A stretch of 64,000 nt of DNA, from positions 2,604,001 through 2,668,000 of the forward strand of contig NZ_JBBNAC010000001.1 in assembly GCF_037996825.1 (NCBI RefSeq). Direction: 5' to 3'. Both the position numbers and the translations under genes were made by a program. Positions 1 through 8,329 of the stretch are shown in pieces. A model generated the notes under the pieces. That model saw only the letters and a program-made list of their open reading frames with translations, had not been told where the DNA came from and did no database searches. This DNA comes from Bdellovibrio sp. BCCA (GTDB lineage: Bacteria; Bdellovibrionota; Bdellovibrionia; Bdellovibrionales; Bdellovibrionaceae). Numbering within the stretch: the stretch's first letter is position 1; every line of letters begins with the position of its first letter.

Positions 1-864
1 TTTAAGCATGCTGCGATAGAAAATACCTGTGAATAAAACGTTCTTTAATGGATTTGCTGGCATTGTCATCACGATACAGCGATTGCTGGAAGACCACGGA
101 GTATAACAATCCGCATCTGAAGCTTCACCCGAGAAACAAAGTTTTTGTCCTTTCGGAACATCAATTTGATAAGCACTTTTTTCGGCGATGATTCTTTTGC
201 AAGATTCTTTGTTGGATTTTGCGATTTCTTTTACATACCAATCAAGAGCCGACGGGTTTGTTGGAATTCCATCGTAGCGCATGAACACTTCACGAAGAGC
301 ACTGACTGTTAGCTGTCCTACACCAGCGTCAAAACCGCCGCCCAATGTGTTTACGTGCAAGCCACTTTCGTTATAGAGTTTTGGCAAAAGTTCTTTCACT
401 GGAATGTTTAAGCAATCACCTACGTCGACTAATGAATTGTAAACGCTGTTCACGTAAGATTCAGTCGCGCACGGAGGTTGGAAGCCCGCTGCATCTGCCC
501 CTTTGGTTGGCGACAATAAAGCCTGTCCCCTTTCATCACGACATTGCGACATCGCCGTGGATTTTGAATTCAAAGGAATAAAGTTTTGCATAATAAAGGA
601 GACGCATTCCTTCGGAGGATTGCCGCGTCCCAATTGTGCTTGCGAACGGTTTCCCGCATAGACAGGCGACATCTTTTTTAGATCTTTTAAAAAGTAATTG
701 CGTTGAGGTCCGCATTGTTCCGCTGTTTCAAAGGCACCTTTAGATGCAAGCTCCGCAGTTCCGACAACTTCTTTTGAGTCTACGGAAAATCCGTACCACC
801 CGAATGCTGCAAAAGTAAAAAAGCAAAATGCGTAAACCCAGAAGGATGCCTTAGACTGCTTCAC
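1..864 (-). CDS. Lytic-transglycosylase-like exported protein, C-terminus beyond window
   Basis: The frame is open for 288 codons from a GTG at 864 to the window edge, so the 3' end is missing. The GTG follows a good ribosome-binding site (GGAGAAG, 2 nt spacing). Residues 8-27 form a signal peptide or membrane anchor. Around residues 163-190 there is an SLT-like signature: NESGLH with candidate catalytic Glu166, then a Gly-rich stretch and GVGQLT at 181-186, as in Slt/MltE-type lysozyme folds where ESG and GLMQ motifs frame the active site. Several Cys residues suggest a periplasmic location. The likely role is cutting peptidoglycan glycan strands. The assignment rests on this motif only; the rest of the protein is unfamiliar. 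Confidence 0.65.
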   Translation of the reverse strand, partial: MKQSKASFWVYAFCFFTFAAFGWYGFSVDSKEVVGTAELASKGAFETAEQCGPQRNYFLKDLKKMSPVYAGNRSQAQLGRGNPPKECVSFIMQNFIPLNSKSTAMSQCRDERGQALLSPTKGADAAGFQPPCATESYVNSVYNSLVDVGDCLNIPVKELLPKLYNESGLHVNTLGGGFDAGVGQLTVSALREVFMRYDGIPTNPSALDWYVKEIAKSNKESCKRIIAEKSAYQIDVPKGQKLCFSGEASDADCYTPWSSSNRCIVMTMPANPLKNVLFTGIFYRSMLK

Positions 865-962
865 GTCTTCTCCTTTATAAAAAATATCAACTTCTTATCT
901 GTTTATTTCCGCAAAAACTGAACGTCCTAAAGTCCAGTTCCAAGATACCGATAAGTTGATTA

Positions 963-1235
963 ATGAGATCTCACGTTTTTAAAGCTGCTTTTTTATCGCT
1001 TCTTTTGGCCGGGTGTTCGGACGTCACACCGCAAGTCAGCCTTTTGCGAAAAATTCCGGGTCCCGCACAAAACACGGTTCAAAGTCCACCTGTGGAAACT
1101 GAACTCGCCAGTGTCGGTGTCTCAACTTCGACCGACGGCTATCACTTGAAGGCCGTTGTTTCAAAAGAGAACAAAGCTGTCCCCTCTATTTCAGCGAACG
1201 GTTATAAGCTCGTTCTGGACACCCAGGCCGAGTAA
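963..1235 (+). CDS. Small putative lipoprotein
   Basis: This 90-residue protein has a short basic N-terminus, a hydrophobic stretch and a lipobox LLAGC, with Cys18 as the expected lipidation site. The mature part of about 73 residues is polar and has no recognisable domain. No strong Shine-Dalgarno precedes the ATG. The fibre-like gene starts 55 bp downstream on the same strand, so the two may be co-transcribed. Function unknown. Confidence 0.6.
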   Translation: MRSHVFKAAFLSLLLAGCSDVTPQVSLLRKIPGPAQNTVQSPPVETELASVGVSTSTDGYHLKAVVSKENKAVPSISANGYKLVLDTQAE

Positions 1236-1289
1236 AATTCAGTTAAATAACTAATGATTTATCCACGTAATTCCGAATAGTTATTTGGA

Positions 1290-3353
1290 ATGAAATCTCT
1301 TGGTGGGGCTTTTTTATTAGTTGTCGTTCATCTTATGTTCGCGCTCACTGCGCGAGCTGATGGCTATAATATTTCCGGAAAAATTTTAAAACCTGACGGC
1401 ACTCCTTACTCCGGCAGCGCCGTAAGCTTTCTTCTTGAGGTCACAAATCCTGCAGGGACTTGTGCTCTTTATCGAGAACAAATTGTTGGTGTGGATATGT
1501 CCAATACCAAGGGCGCCTTTCACGTCATCTTAGGAAGTGGTTCACGTATATTCCCAACTACTGGAGCATTAGAGAGTCTTTTTAGTAATGACTCTGTTCT
1601 TAATTGTTCTGATGGCTCCACGTACACGCCTCTTACTAACGATGAACGCAGTATTAAAATTTCTTTTTACGACGGATCCGCTTGGCAAGCGTTTGCTCAG
1701 CAGCCATTGAAATCCGTTCCTCTTTCAACTATTGCGCGCGTTTCAGGAAGTACAAAAACAATCGACACTTATTCTGCAGCCAACTTACTGCGCTCAAAAA
1801 CAACCGTTCCTGAGCTGACCGCTGCTGATGTCACAAATCTTCAGGCGTTGCTTGGAGGCACATCGACGACTTATTTAAAAACTGAAACTGATCCGACCGT
1901 GAAGGCTTTTGCAAAAACAAATCTGCCCACCTGTGCCGTCGGAACTGTTTTAAAATCCGACGGAACAAATTTCTCTTGTGTGACTGACAATGCGGGTATG
2001 TCCCTTCCAACGGGGACGGCGGGAAAATATTTACGACATGATGGTACAAACTGGGTGGCTGCGGCTCCTACCATTGCGGATATTACGAATCTTTCGACTC
2101 AGTTGTCAGATAAAGTTAGTAAGATGCAGGTCCCTTCTTGTACTGCGAATCAAACAACAAACTATAATTTCATAACCGATGCGTGGCAGTGCTTGGATAT
2201 CAATCAAGCCTTGGCCGGAGATGTCACTGGAACGATGGCTGCAAACGTTGTTTCTAAAATCAGAAATGTCGCTGTTTCCACAACCACGCCAAGCACAGGA
2301 CAGGTTTTAAAATTTGACGGAACATCTTGGGCGCCTGCCCCAGATAATACGGGTGCTGGTGGCACTGTGACCAGCGTGGGAACAGGCACTGGCTTAACAG
2401 GCGGCCCCGTTACAGGCACTGGAACAATCTCACTTGCTAACACCAGCGTGACCACAGGAACATATGGTTCTGCAAATCAAGTCGGAAGTTTTATAGTCGA
2501 TGCTCAAGGTCGCCTCACCAATGCAACAAATATAGCTATCAATTTCCCTGTAACTTCGATCGCAACGAAAACTGGAGCCGTCACTTTAGATTACGGTGAT
2601 ATCCAAAGTGCGACGTCAAGATACATGACGTACAAGCCCAACAACATAGCTTGCGCTGACGGACAAATACTCAGATGGGTCGCCTCTGGAACTCGTTGGG
2701 AGTGTAGTACAGACACCACAGGTACAGTGACGAACGTTACTAGTGGAAATTCTTATGTCACGGTTGCAAATGGCACGACCACTCCCACAATCACCTTGAA
2801 TGTCGGTAGCGGTGCTGGCACCGTGGCCGCTGGAAATGACGCTCGTCTATCTGATGCACGAACTCCTGCAGGAGCCGCAACTGGTGACTTGGGTGGTAAC
2901 TATCCTTCACCGACAGTGGCAAGAATCCAAGGAGTTCCTGTTGATACATCAGCGGGACTTCAAGATGGAGACTCACTGGTGTACAACTCTACAAGCGGCA
3001 AATGGATTCTCAAGCGCGCAGGTGGCTGTGAAGCTGGTTGGACACGGGTCAACAAAGGAGCTCCATTTTGTATCAAGCAGATGGATGCGACTCTTAGAAC
3101 TTTTGGTGCTAGCTTAATTTTGTGTAGTGATGCCGGAGCAGACTTGTGTACGACAACTCAACTTGTACATGCTTGTCGTGATGGAAATAAATTGGCTCTG
3201 AATGCTACGGCGTGGACAACTTCTCTGTTTGCGGGGAACGTGGCATTGGCCCTTAATTGCAGCTCTTCTGGAGGAGCCTACGGAGTTTCTTCAGAAGACT
3301 TATCAATGGCGCCGGCCAAATCGTCTTACTGTTGCAAACCCGCCAGCAATTAA
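1290..3353 (+). CDS. Secreted phage-fibre-like surface protein (mosaic adhesive trimer type)
   Basis: This 687-residue protein has a signal peptide (about 1-23, ending TARA), an N-terminal beta domain beginning DGYNISGKI, and a long Gly/Thr/Ser-rich shaft. The shaft contains recurring phage tail-fibre modules of the form G-x-VLK-x-DGT-x-W (near 220, 245 and 335), a GTGTGLTGG run, and a GDLGGNYPSPTV motif typical of fibre proteins. From about residue 575 a compact C-terminal domain carries many Cys (CEAGWT, FCIKQ, HACRD, YCCKP), plausibly a binding tip. Bdellovibrio is known to carry such chimeric fibre proteins (mosaic adhesive trimers) that recognise prey envelopes. The architecture matches, but trimer formation and ligand are inferred. 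Its TAA shares a TTAA with the stop of the convergent gene. Confidence 0.75.
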   Translation: MKSLGGAFLLVVVHLMFALTARADGYNISGKILKPDGTPYSGSAVSFLLEVTNPAGTCALYREQIVGVDMSNTKGAFHVILGSGSRIFPTTGALESLFSNDSVLNCSDGSTYTPLTNDERSIKISFYDGSAWQAFAQQPLKSVPLSTIARVSGSTKTIDTYSAANLLRSKTTVPELTAADVTNLQALLGGTSTTYLKTETDPTVKAFAKTNLPTCAVGTVLKSDGTNFSCVTDNAGMSLPTGTAGKYLRHDGTNWVAAAPTIADITNLSTQLSDKVSKMQVPSCTANQTTNYNFITDAWQCLDINQALAGDVTGTMAANVVSKIRNVAVSTTTPSTGQVLKFDGTSWAPAPDNTGAGGTVTSVGTGTGLTGGPVTGTGTISLANTSVTTGTYGSANQVGSFIVDAQGRLTNATNIAINFPVTSIATKTGAVTLDYGDIQSATSRYMTYKPNNIACADGQILRWVASGTRWECSTDTTGTVTNVTSGNSYVTVANGTTTPTITLNVGSGAGTVAAGNDARLSDARTPAGAATGDLGGNYPSPTVARIQGVPVDTSAGLQDGDSLVYNSTSGKWILKRAGGCEAGWTRVNKGAPFCIKQMDATLRTFGASLILCSDAGADLCTTTQLVHACRDGNKLALNATAWTTSLFAGNVALALNCSSSGGAYGVSSEDLSMAPAKSSYCCKPASN

Positions 3354-3910
3354 AAACTGTAACTCACAGCAAGCAGCGCATTCGCGCCACCTAAGAAATA
3401 AAACACGGAACGAACTTCAGAACTCTGTTCTTGAGACGCGCTATAAATGTTAGCGACGGCAATCAAGGCGTGCGTGACAACGCGAATCCAACGACGATTT
3501 TCTTTTTCCTGCCGTTCTTTAGAAAGATATCGTTGCAAGACTTCGTTTTTTTCTGCGAGTGATAAAGACGATCCATCAATCGCATAAAAGAAAGAATCCA
3601 CTTCATTCCCCGTCCAATAGTAAGTAGCGCCAAGACCAATGGCAGCGAGTCCCACATTTGAAGTGATAGCAAAGATAGTGCGACTAAAGACTTCTTCCGA
3701 CTGATGATAAGCGATAGTGCCGCCGATAGCTGCGACAGCACCCGAGATCATATATCCCAACCCTGCCCGCTCATCTTCTTTTTGTTGTTCTAAAACGAAA
3801 TGACGAAATTCATTCCACTGCGCGGCTCCATCGTAAGTCACTTCTCTTTCGAAAGCCCATGAGGCGCACGATAAGAATAAAATAAAAGCCGCGAAAAAAA
3901 TCATTCTCAT
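3350..3910 (-). CDS. Hypothetical membrane protein with signal peptide
   Basis: This 186-residue protein starts with a signal peptide (cleavage likely after CASWA) and then has three or four hydrophobic stretches, including two Gly/Ala-rich ones around residues 50-95. No known family is recognised. The ATG overlaps the TGA of the upstream outer-membrane-like gene (ATGA), so translation is probably coupled and the two products may act together in the envelope. A second in-frame ATG lies two codons in. It is the last gene of a three-gene set reading leftwards from 5648. Confidence 0.6.
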   Translation of the reverse strand: MRMIFFAAFILFLSCASWAFEREVTYDGAAQWNEFRHFVLEQQKEDERAGLGYMISGAVAAIGGTIAYHQSEEVFSRTIFAITSNVGLAAIGLGATYYWTGNEVDSFFYAIDGSSLSLAEKNEVLQRYLSKERQEKENRRWIRVVTHALIAVANIYSASQEQSSEVRSVFYFLGGANALLAVSYSF

Positions 3911-4923
3911 AGTGTCACTCCGAACTGGATAAATACTCCACGGGCTTCTTTTTCATCCCAATAAGAAAGACCCGTTGAGAAGCTCTTGTAAGAAACCAAA
4001 AATCCAGCGGCATGGTCGTATTCAGAAACACTTAGAACAGCTTGCAAAATACCCAGCTTGTAGGTCAAAGCTCCACGATAGGCATCTCTGAAGTTTTTAG
4101 TTTGAGAATTTACTTCTACTTGTAGACCTACTTCTAAAAGGCCCAACGGCACTAAAGGTTTTACGGAGGCTCCTAACAAACCTTCGGGTTGTATGGGATA
4201 TTGCTCCGTCTTGCGACTGCTAACTCCCCAATGCGCAAGGACGGCGGAAATTTGAGGCTGCCATACGAGATTTTCCCACGCATACAGAATGCCGGGCTCG
4301 AGATAAATTAAATCTTGCGTTTCAGAATCGAAAAGATCTTTGTTATCCCCAGCTAAAGTTTCGCTCACCGCAAAATATTGTCCAATAAAACGAACATGTG
4401 TGTAACGCGCTTGAAGTCCCGCATAGAAGTTATCGTGCACGTAGCTGGCGATTTGTCCCTTGATACTTTGTTCTTCAGCGACGATCAAATCCACCATGGG
4501 AAGAGATGGGTTTTCAAAACGACTGACAGCAACCAAACGATACGGTTCAATCGAGACGCCCCAAGTGGATGCTTGAAAAGAAGCTTCTAAAGAAATTTCG
4601 GCGTCGATGGATTCACGATGGGCAAAAAACTTTGTCACGGCTTGCTCATTGTCGTTTCCATTTAAAAGATTTTCGGCTTCTTTTAGATACTCTGCCTGAG
4701 TTCCTAAAAACAAATCCGTGTCGAACCGTGGTTTGCGTTCCTTGGCGATCGAAGCGGGGTTGCATGGAAGTCCCCGTTGCACGCTATCTAAGGTGTAACA
4801 AGCACTGCCCAACGAGCGCGATAAAAACCGTGTGCTTCCATCTCGCAGTGTCGCAGGAAGCGTGTCCGCGAACGATACTTGCGTTGAAATTAAAAAAATA
4901 AAGACGATTGATTTTAAAAACAC
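3907..4923 (-). CDS. Putative outer-membrane or periplasmic beta-rich protein
   Basis: I prefer the GTG at 4923, because it follows GGGAGAAG and directly yields a signal peptide (VFLKSIVFIFLISTQVSFA); an upstream in-frame ATG at 4941 lies further inside the preceding gene. The mature protein of about 320 residues has many alternating hydrophobic/polar strands and ends FIQFGVTL, as outer-membrane barrels often do. No named family is recognised. It overlaps the upstream TPR lipoprotein gene by 10 nt and the downstream gene by 4 nt, so the three form one operon, perhaps an envelope complex. Confidence 0.6.
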   Translation of the reverse strand: MFLKSIVFIFLISTQVSFADTLPATLRDGSTRFLSRSLGSACYTLDSVQRGLPCNPASIAKERKPRFDTDLFLGTQAEYLKEAENLLNGNDNEQAVTKFFAHRESIDAEISLEASFQASTWGVSIEPYRLVAVSRFENPSLPMVDLIVAEEQSIKGQIASYVHDNFYAGLQARYTHVRFIGQYFAVSETLAGDNKDLFDSETQDLIYLEPGILYAWENLVWQPQISAVLAHWGVSSRKTEQYPIQPEGLLGASVKPLVPLGLLEVGLQVEVNSQTKNFRDAYRGALTYKLGILQAVLSVSEYDHAAGFLVSYKSFSTGLSYWDEKEARGVFIQFGVTL

Positions 4924-5648
4924 ATCTTCTCCCGAGGCCACGGAAGAGCTTCTGCATCTTTTTTAATTTGCGAAAGACGATTTGAAATATCTTGATAATC
5001 TTTTTCTCGTTCAGGAAAAGCACCACGCAAGTCTTCTAAAAGAAATAGCAAACCATCAACAATGCGCAATCCCCAATCAAAGTACGGACGAAGATCATCG
5101 GTGCAAACTTGCGACTTGCTTTGAATTTTCCAACTCTTTGTTCCTTGAACAACTGAGGACTTTAACAACACCACTCGCAAAGTCGCACTGTAAAGTCGCG
5201 CACCCGGCTCTGGTACACCTTCTAAAACTTTTAAGGCACTTTGCAAATCACGTCGTCCGCCCGGGCTCACATCGGGAACTCGATTCCACCGTTCTGAATA
5301 GCGAGCCAATGTGTTCATTAATTGTGATGTTTGTTGATCAATGGACAATCCCGTTAAACGCAGAGTTTGTGGCGTGATGTTTTTCACAACAACGAATGAA
5401 TAGATCTGTTCAATCTTCACTCCCGCTCTACCAGCGTATGCAGATGCAAGAGCCATCTTCACGTGAAAGTGCGGATCCACAGCAGAAAGTTTTGTGAAAT
5501 ACGCGATCGCTTCATCGTAATTCCCACGATCCATCATCGAAAAACCTGTCGACAAAGATTTCTCGCGAGTGAGTGGCTCTTCTTTTGACTGACAAGAAGA
5601 GAGTACGAAAATGAACGCACATAGAGCGAATTTCAGTTTTGTTTGCAT
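4914..5648 (-). CDS. TPR-containing putative lipoprotein
   Basis: Starting at the internal ATG at 5648 gives a clean lipoprotein signal (hydrophobic 5-18, LSSC with Cys19); the longer frame to 5756 would add an unlikely Cys-rich leader. Residues about 35-60 read as one tetratricopeptide-like helix pair (MDRGNYDEAIAYFTKL), followed by an Ala-rich helix. The remainder is helical and unrecognised. It is the first gene of a leftward set with an outer-membrane-like protein and a small membrane protein, so a role as an envelope assembly or scaffolding lipoprotein is reasonable but inferred. Confidence 0.65.
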   Translation of the reverse strand: MQTKLKFALCAFIFVLSSCQSKEEPLTREKSLSTGFSMMDRGNYDEAIAYFTKLSAVDPHFHVKMALASAYAGRAGVKIEQIYSFVVVKNITPQTLRLTGLSIDQQTSQLMNTLARYSERWNRVPDVSPGGRRDLQSALKVLEGVPEPGARLYSATLRVVLLKSSVVQGTKSWKIQSKSQVCTDDLRPYFDWGLRIVDGLLFLLEDLRGAFPEREKDYQDISNRLSQIKKDAEALPWPREKMCF

Positions 5649-5779
5649 AGTGAGGCGGGATATTAACGCCGCGCATTGGAAAATTCGACAGGCCACGCAA
5701 CGCACTATAATTAATTCATTGATCCTTACTTCCCAGCAATATACCCCTGCGACCATGTAACACTTCTAAGGAGAGTGAC

Positions 5780-7087
5780 ATGTTTCGTAACTTGATTTTG
5801 CTAGTATCACTTTTCTTGGGCGTTTCTGCTCAAGCTGCCGTTTGGACCGATGTGAATCAATGGTCTCCAGCTTATGAAGCTCGTTTCAATGAGTGGGTGC
5901 GCACGGAATGGCGCGTGGATTTCTTCTCTCGCAAATCTCTTCCAAACGGACAGAGCAATCCTTATTACGGAATGCGCGTGGACTGTGCTGACACAGTTTA
6001 TTCTATGCGTATCATTTTCGCGTTTGAAAACCGTTTGCCATTCGTGATTCAAGATCCGACGGCTTCTGGAAAAACTTTATCTAATAAGATGAGCCGTTGG
6101 GATTCACAAAGCGAGATCAATCGTCTTCGTCAATTCTTGTGGTTCATGTATGAAACTGTAAGCACTCGTTCACTTCCGAACGATACGTATCCAGTGGCGA
6201 TCAGCCGCGACACTATTCGTTCTGGTGCTTTGATCATGACAACTAAAAAGAATCACCACTCTTGGACAGTGAAAGAAATCCTTCCGATTGGTGTTCCTCA
6301 CTTGGTTTACAACTCTGTGGTGGGTTCTGCTTCTGGTTACGGTTTGCAAGAACGTCAATCATGGCCAAATCCTGACTGGGTTTTTGAAGGTGAATTTTCT
6401 GTTTCCGGAAATGCGGGTTTCCGTTACTGGAGACCTGAATCTTCTTTGAACCGTCCTGTGTGGGAAGTTCCAGGATACAGCGATGAACAATATCGCATTC
6501 CTTTGAACAAATGGGTTCGTTACGTGCAAAACCGTTTGGCTTTGCGCCAAGAAACTGACAACCAAATGATCACTCGCTTGCTTAAAACGACTTGCGAAGG
6601 ATTCACAGGTCGCGTGACTTCTGTAAATGAAGGTTTGGCTTACTTGAAATCAAACTCTCGTTGCATGGACTATGCGACTTACGACACGTATTCGACTCCA
6701 AACAGAGACCGTCGTATTTTTGACGACTTCATGGCGTTGCGCCGCGCTTACCGTGAAATCTTGCACATCAACGGCGGCAATCAGTTGGATGCAACAGTCG
6801 TTACTCAATTGAACAAAATCTTCCCTGCGATCAATCAGTCTGCAGCGACAGAAACTGCGCAAATGGGGCCTTCTGTACAAACCGGCGCTTCCGTTTGTGT
6901 GACAGCGTATCTTCCAGGCAAAGCGATGGATTTAGCTGAGTTCAAGCGCAGAATTTTCGCGGGACTCATCTCTAACAATCCACACGATGACGGTGCTTAC
7001 CGTTGGGGTGAAGTGCGTGGACCTTCGCAGCGTGCAAGAAGCTGCCAATCATGGGATCCTTGGAGCCCGGATCTTAGCCAAGAATAG
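5780..7087 (+). CDS. Secreted protein with possible NlpC/P60-like (papain-fold) core
   Basis: This 435-residue protein has a signal peptide (to about residue 20, SAQAA) and a well-placed SD (AAGGAGAG). A Cys in VDCADTVYS (Cys69) at the start of a predicted helix, followed about 90 residues later by GALIMTTKKNHHSW (His159/160), has the order and spacing of the Cys and His of NlpC/P60 or CHAP peptidoglycan peptidases. The usual Gly-Asp before the His strand is replaced by Ser-Gly. The C-terminal half is unfamiliar. It probably forms an operon with the membrane protein 5 bp downstream. If the fold guess is right, it could cleave peptide cross-links in periplasm or prey; the evidence is weak. Confidence 0.6.
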   Translation: MFRNLILLVSLFLGVSAQAAVWTDVNQWSPAYEARFNEWVRTEWRVDFFSRKSLPNGQSNPYYGMRVDCADTVYSMRIIFAFENRLPFVIQDPTASGKTLSNKMSRWDSQSEINRLRQFLWFMYETVSTRSLPNDTYPVAISRDTIRSGALIMTTKKNHHSWTVKEILPIGVPHLVYNSVVGSASGYGLQERQSWPNPDWVFEGEFSVSGNAGFRYWRPESSLNRPVWEVPGYSDEQYRIPLNKWVRYVQNRLALRQETDNQMITRLLKTTCEGFTGRVTSVNEGLAYLKSNSRCMDYATYDTYSTPNRDRRIFDDFMALRRAYREILHINGGNQLDATVVTQLNKIFPAINQSAATETAQMGPSVQTGASVCVTAYLPGKAMDLAEFKRRIFAGLISNNPHDDGAYRWGEVRGPSQRARSCQSWDPWSPDLSQE

Positions 7088-7092
7088 GAACT

Positions 7093-7794
7093 ATGAAACC
7101 GATTAAATTAAAAACATGGATTACATGGGGCCTGATCCTTTTTGGATTAGGTCTTTTCACTGATTACTTTTTCTTCCATATACTTTTTCATGCGAAAAAC
7201 GGAGCGGTCGCAACCCAAGAAACAGGTGCTGTGATCACTTCTTCTCCTGCAGAAAATCAGAATACAAAAACTCCTGATAATTCTTTTTTGGGAGAAGCTA
7301 CTGACACAGAAGCAGATGCAACGTCTTCTAGCAAAGATAACTTTTTAGAATCTTTGCAGCTCTGTGCTCCGGAAGTTGCGGCACAAGCCATTGCGACTCC
7401 TGAAGCTTTGATTGAATACTTACAAAAAAGTGTCGGCGTTAAAGAAGAAGAAATTTCTTTAGAGAACTACCATCTTACATTGGCTGATGGTTCCAAACGC
7501 CGCGTGCACGTTATCACTTCGGACAACACCAACAGCCCTGATAAAAAAGAAATTCGTTTCTTTAAATTGGATGAAGAAGGTTACCCGGAACGTCTTCCGT
7601 TAAAAGGAAATGAGACGGTGGCTTCGTTGCTAGCACAAGGAAAGATCACGAAGCACGAAGTGAAGTCTCAGTTGGTGCTTAAAGACGGCTCTTCTGTTGC
7701 TCTTGAAAAGCACGACAGTAAGGTGTTTGAGTTTCAGTACAACAATCACGGCAAAACTCTTTCTTGCCGCTTTAAAGACTGTCAGTGCCCGTAA
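7093..7794 (+). CDS. Hypothetical single-pass membrane protein
   Basis: This 233-residue protein starts 5 bp after the stop of the NlpC/P60-like gene with a weak SD in that gap. One transmembrane helix (about residues 10-32) is followed by a Ser/Thr/Glu-rich linker and a globular domain with a C-terminal CRFKDCQCP, so a periplasmic domain with disulphides is likely. No family recognised. Co-transcription with the upstream secreted protein suggests a shared role. Confidence 0.6.
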   Translation: MKPIKLKTWITWGLILFGLGLFTDYFFFHILFHAKNGAVATQETGAVITSSPAENQNTKTPDNSFLGEATDTEADATSSSKDNFLESLQLCAPEVAAQAIATPEALIEYLQKSVGVKEEEISLENYHLTLADGSKRRVHVITSDNTNSPDKKEIRFFKLDEEGYPERLPLKGNETVASLLAQGKITKHEVKSQLVLKDGSSVALEKHDSKVFEFQYNNHGKTLSCRFKDCQCP

Positions 7795-7851
7795 GGCCAA
7801 GGCCCAAGGTCTAGGACCGCATTAAGTTCCTGACATAGTATTTCAAATCAC

Positions 7852-7890
7852 AGCCCCTCTGTTTAACATTGTCAGCAGAGGGGCTTTTTT
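7852..7890 (+). terminator. Intrinsic terminator that overlaps the next gene's SD
   Basis: A 10-bp perfect stem (AGCCCCTCTG / CAGAGGGGCT) with a 14-nt loop is followed by six T. The 3' arm contains GAGGGG, 7 nt before the ATG at 7891, so the same bases can act as a ribosome-binding site. Stem formation would both end transcription and hide that site. Confidence 0.8.
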
Positions 7891-8322
7891 ATGCAAAAAG
7901 ACGGTTCGTTTTTACATAGCCGAAGTTTGTGGATCTACTACACCCTCTTTTTTTCAGGCTCACTGGTGTTGGTCTATCAAGCTTTCGCATGGGACATTGT
8001 CGGCGACTCCGTAAACTTTCTTTGTCTGCTGTTTTTACTGAACGGATTTCTGACTCGTCGGCCTTTACATATTTTAGAAAATTCATTTCTAATGACAGTG
8101 GGATATATTCTGCCGCTGCTAATTCGCAACTCTTTAAAACTGAGTTACACGGAAGCTCCATCCATCGCGGAATTCTTAAAACTCGCGATGAAATCCACCT
8201 CTGTGACGTTGATGCTTGGTTGCGCTTTTTCGTGCTTGGGCTATTTCCTTGTGCAGATATCGCAAAAATTGATGCAGCTAAGTCGTAGCAAAATCACAAC
8301 TCGCTCTTATCACGACGAATAA
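7891..8322 (+). CDS. Hypothetical four-helix membrane protein
   Basis: This 143-residue protein has four strongly hydrophobic segments (about 12-33, 36-55, 64-84, 106-128) and a basic C-terminal tail, so it should sit in the inner membrane with its tail in the cytoplasm. No family recognised. The ATG directly follows the T-run of a terminator hairpin whose 3' arm supplies the only SD-like sequence. It converges on the ABC transporter ATPase gene 7 bp away. Confidence 0.55.
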   Translation: MQKDGSFLHSRSLWIYYTLFFSGSLVLVYQAFAWDIVGDSVNFLCLLFLLNGFLTRRPLHILENSFLMTVGYILPLLIRNSLKLSYTEAPSIAEFLKLAMKSTSVTLMLGCAFSCLGYFLVQISQKLMQLSRSKITTRSYHDE

Positions 8323-8329
8323 AATTCAT

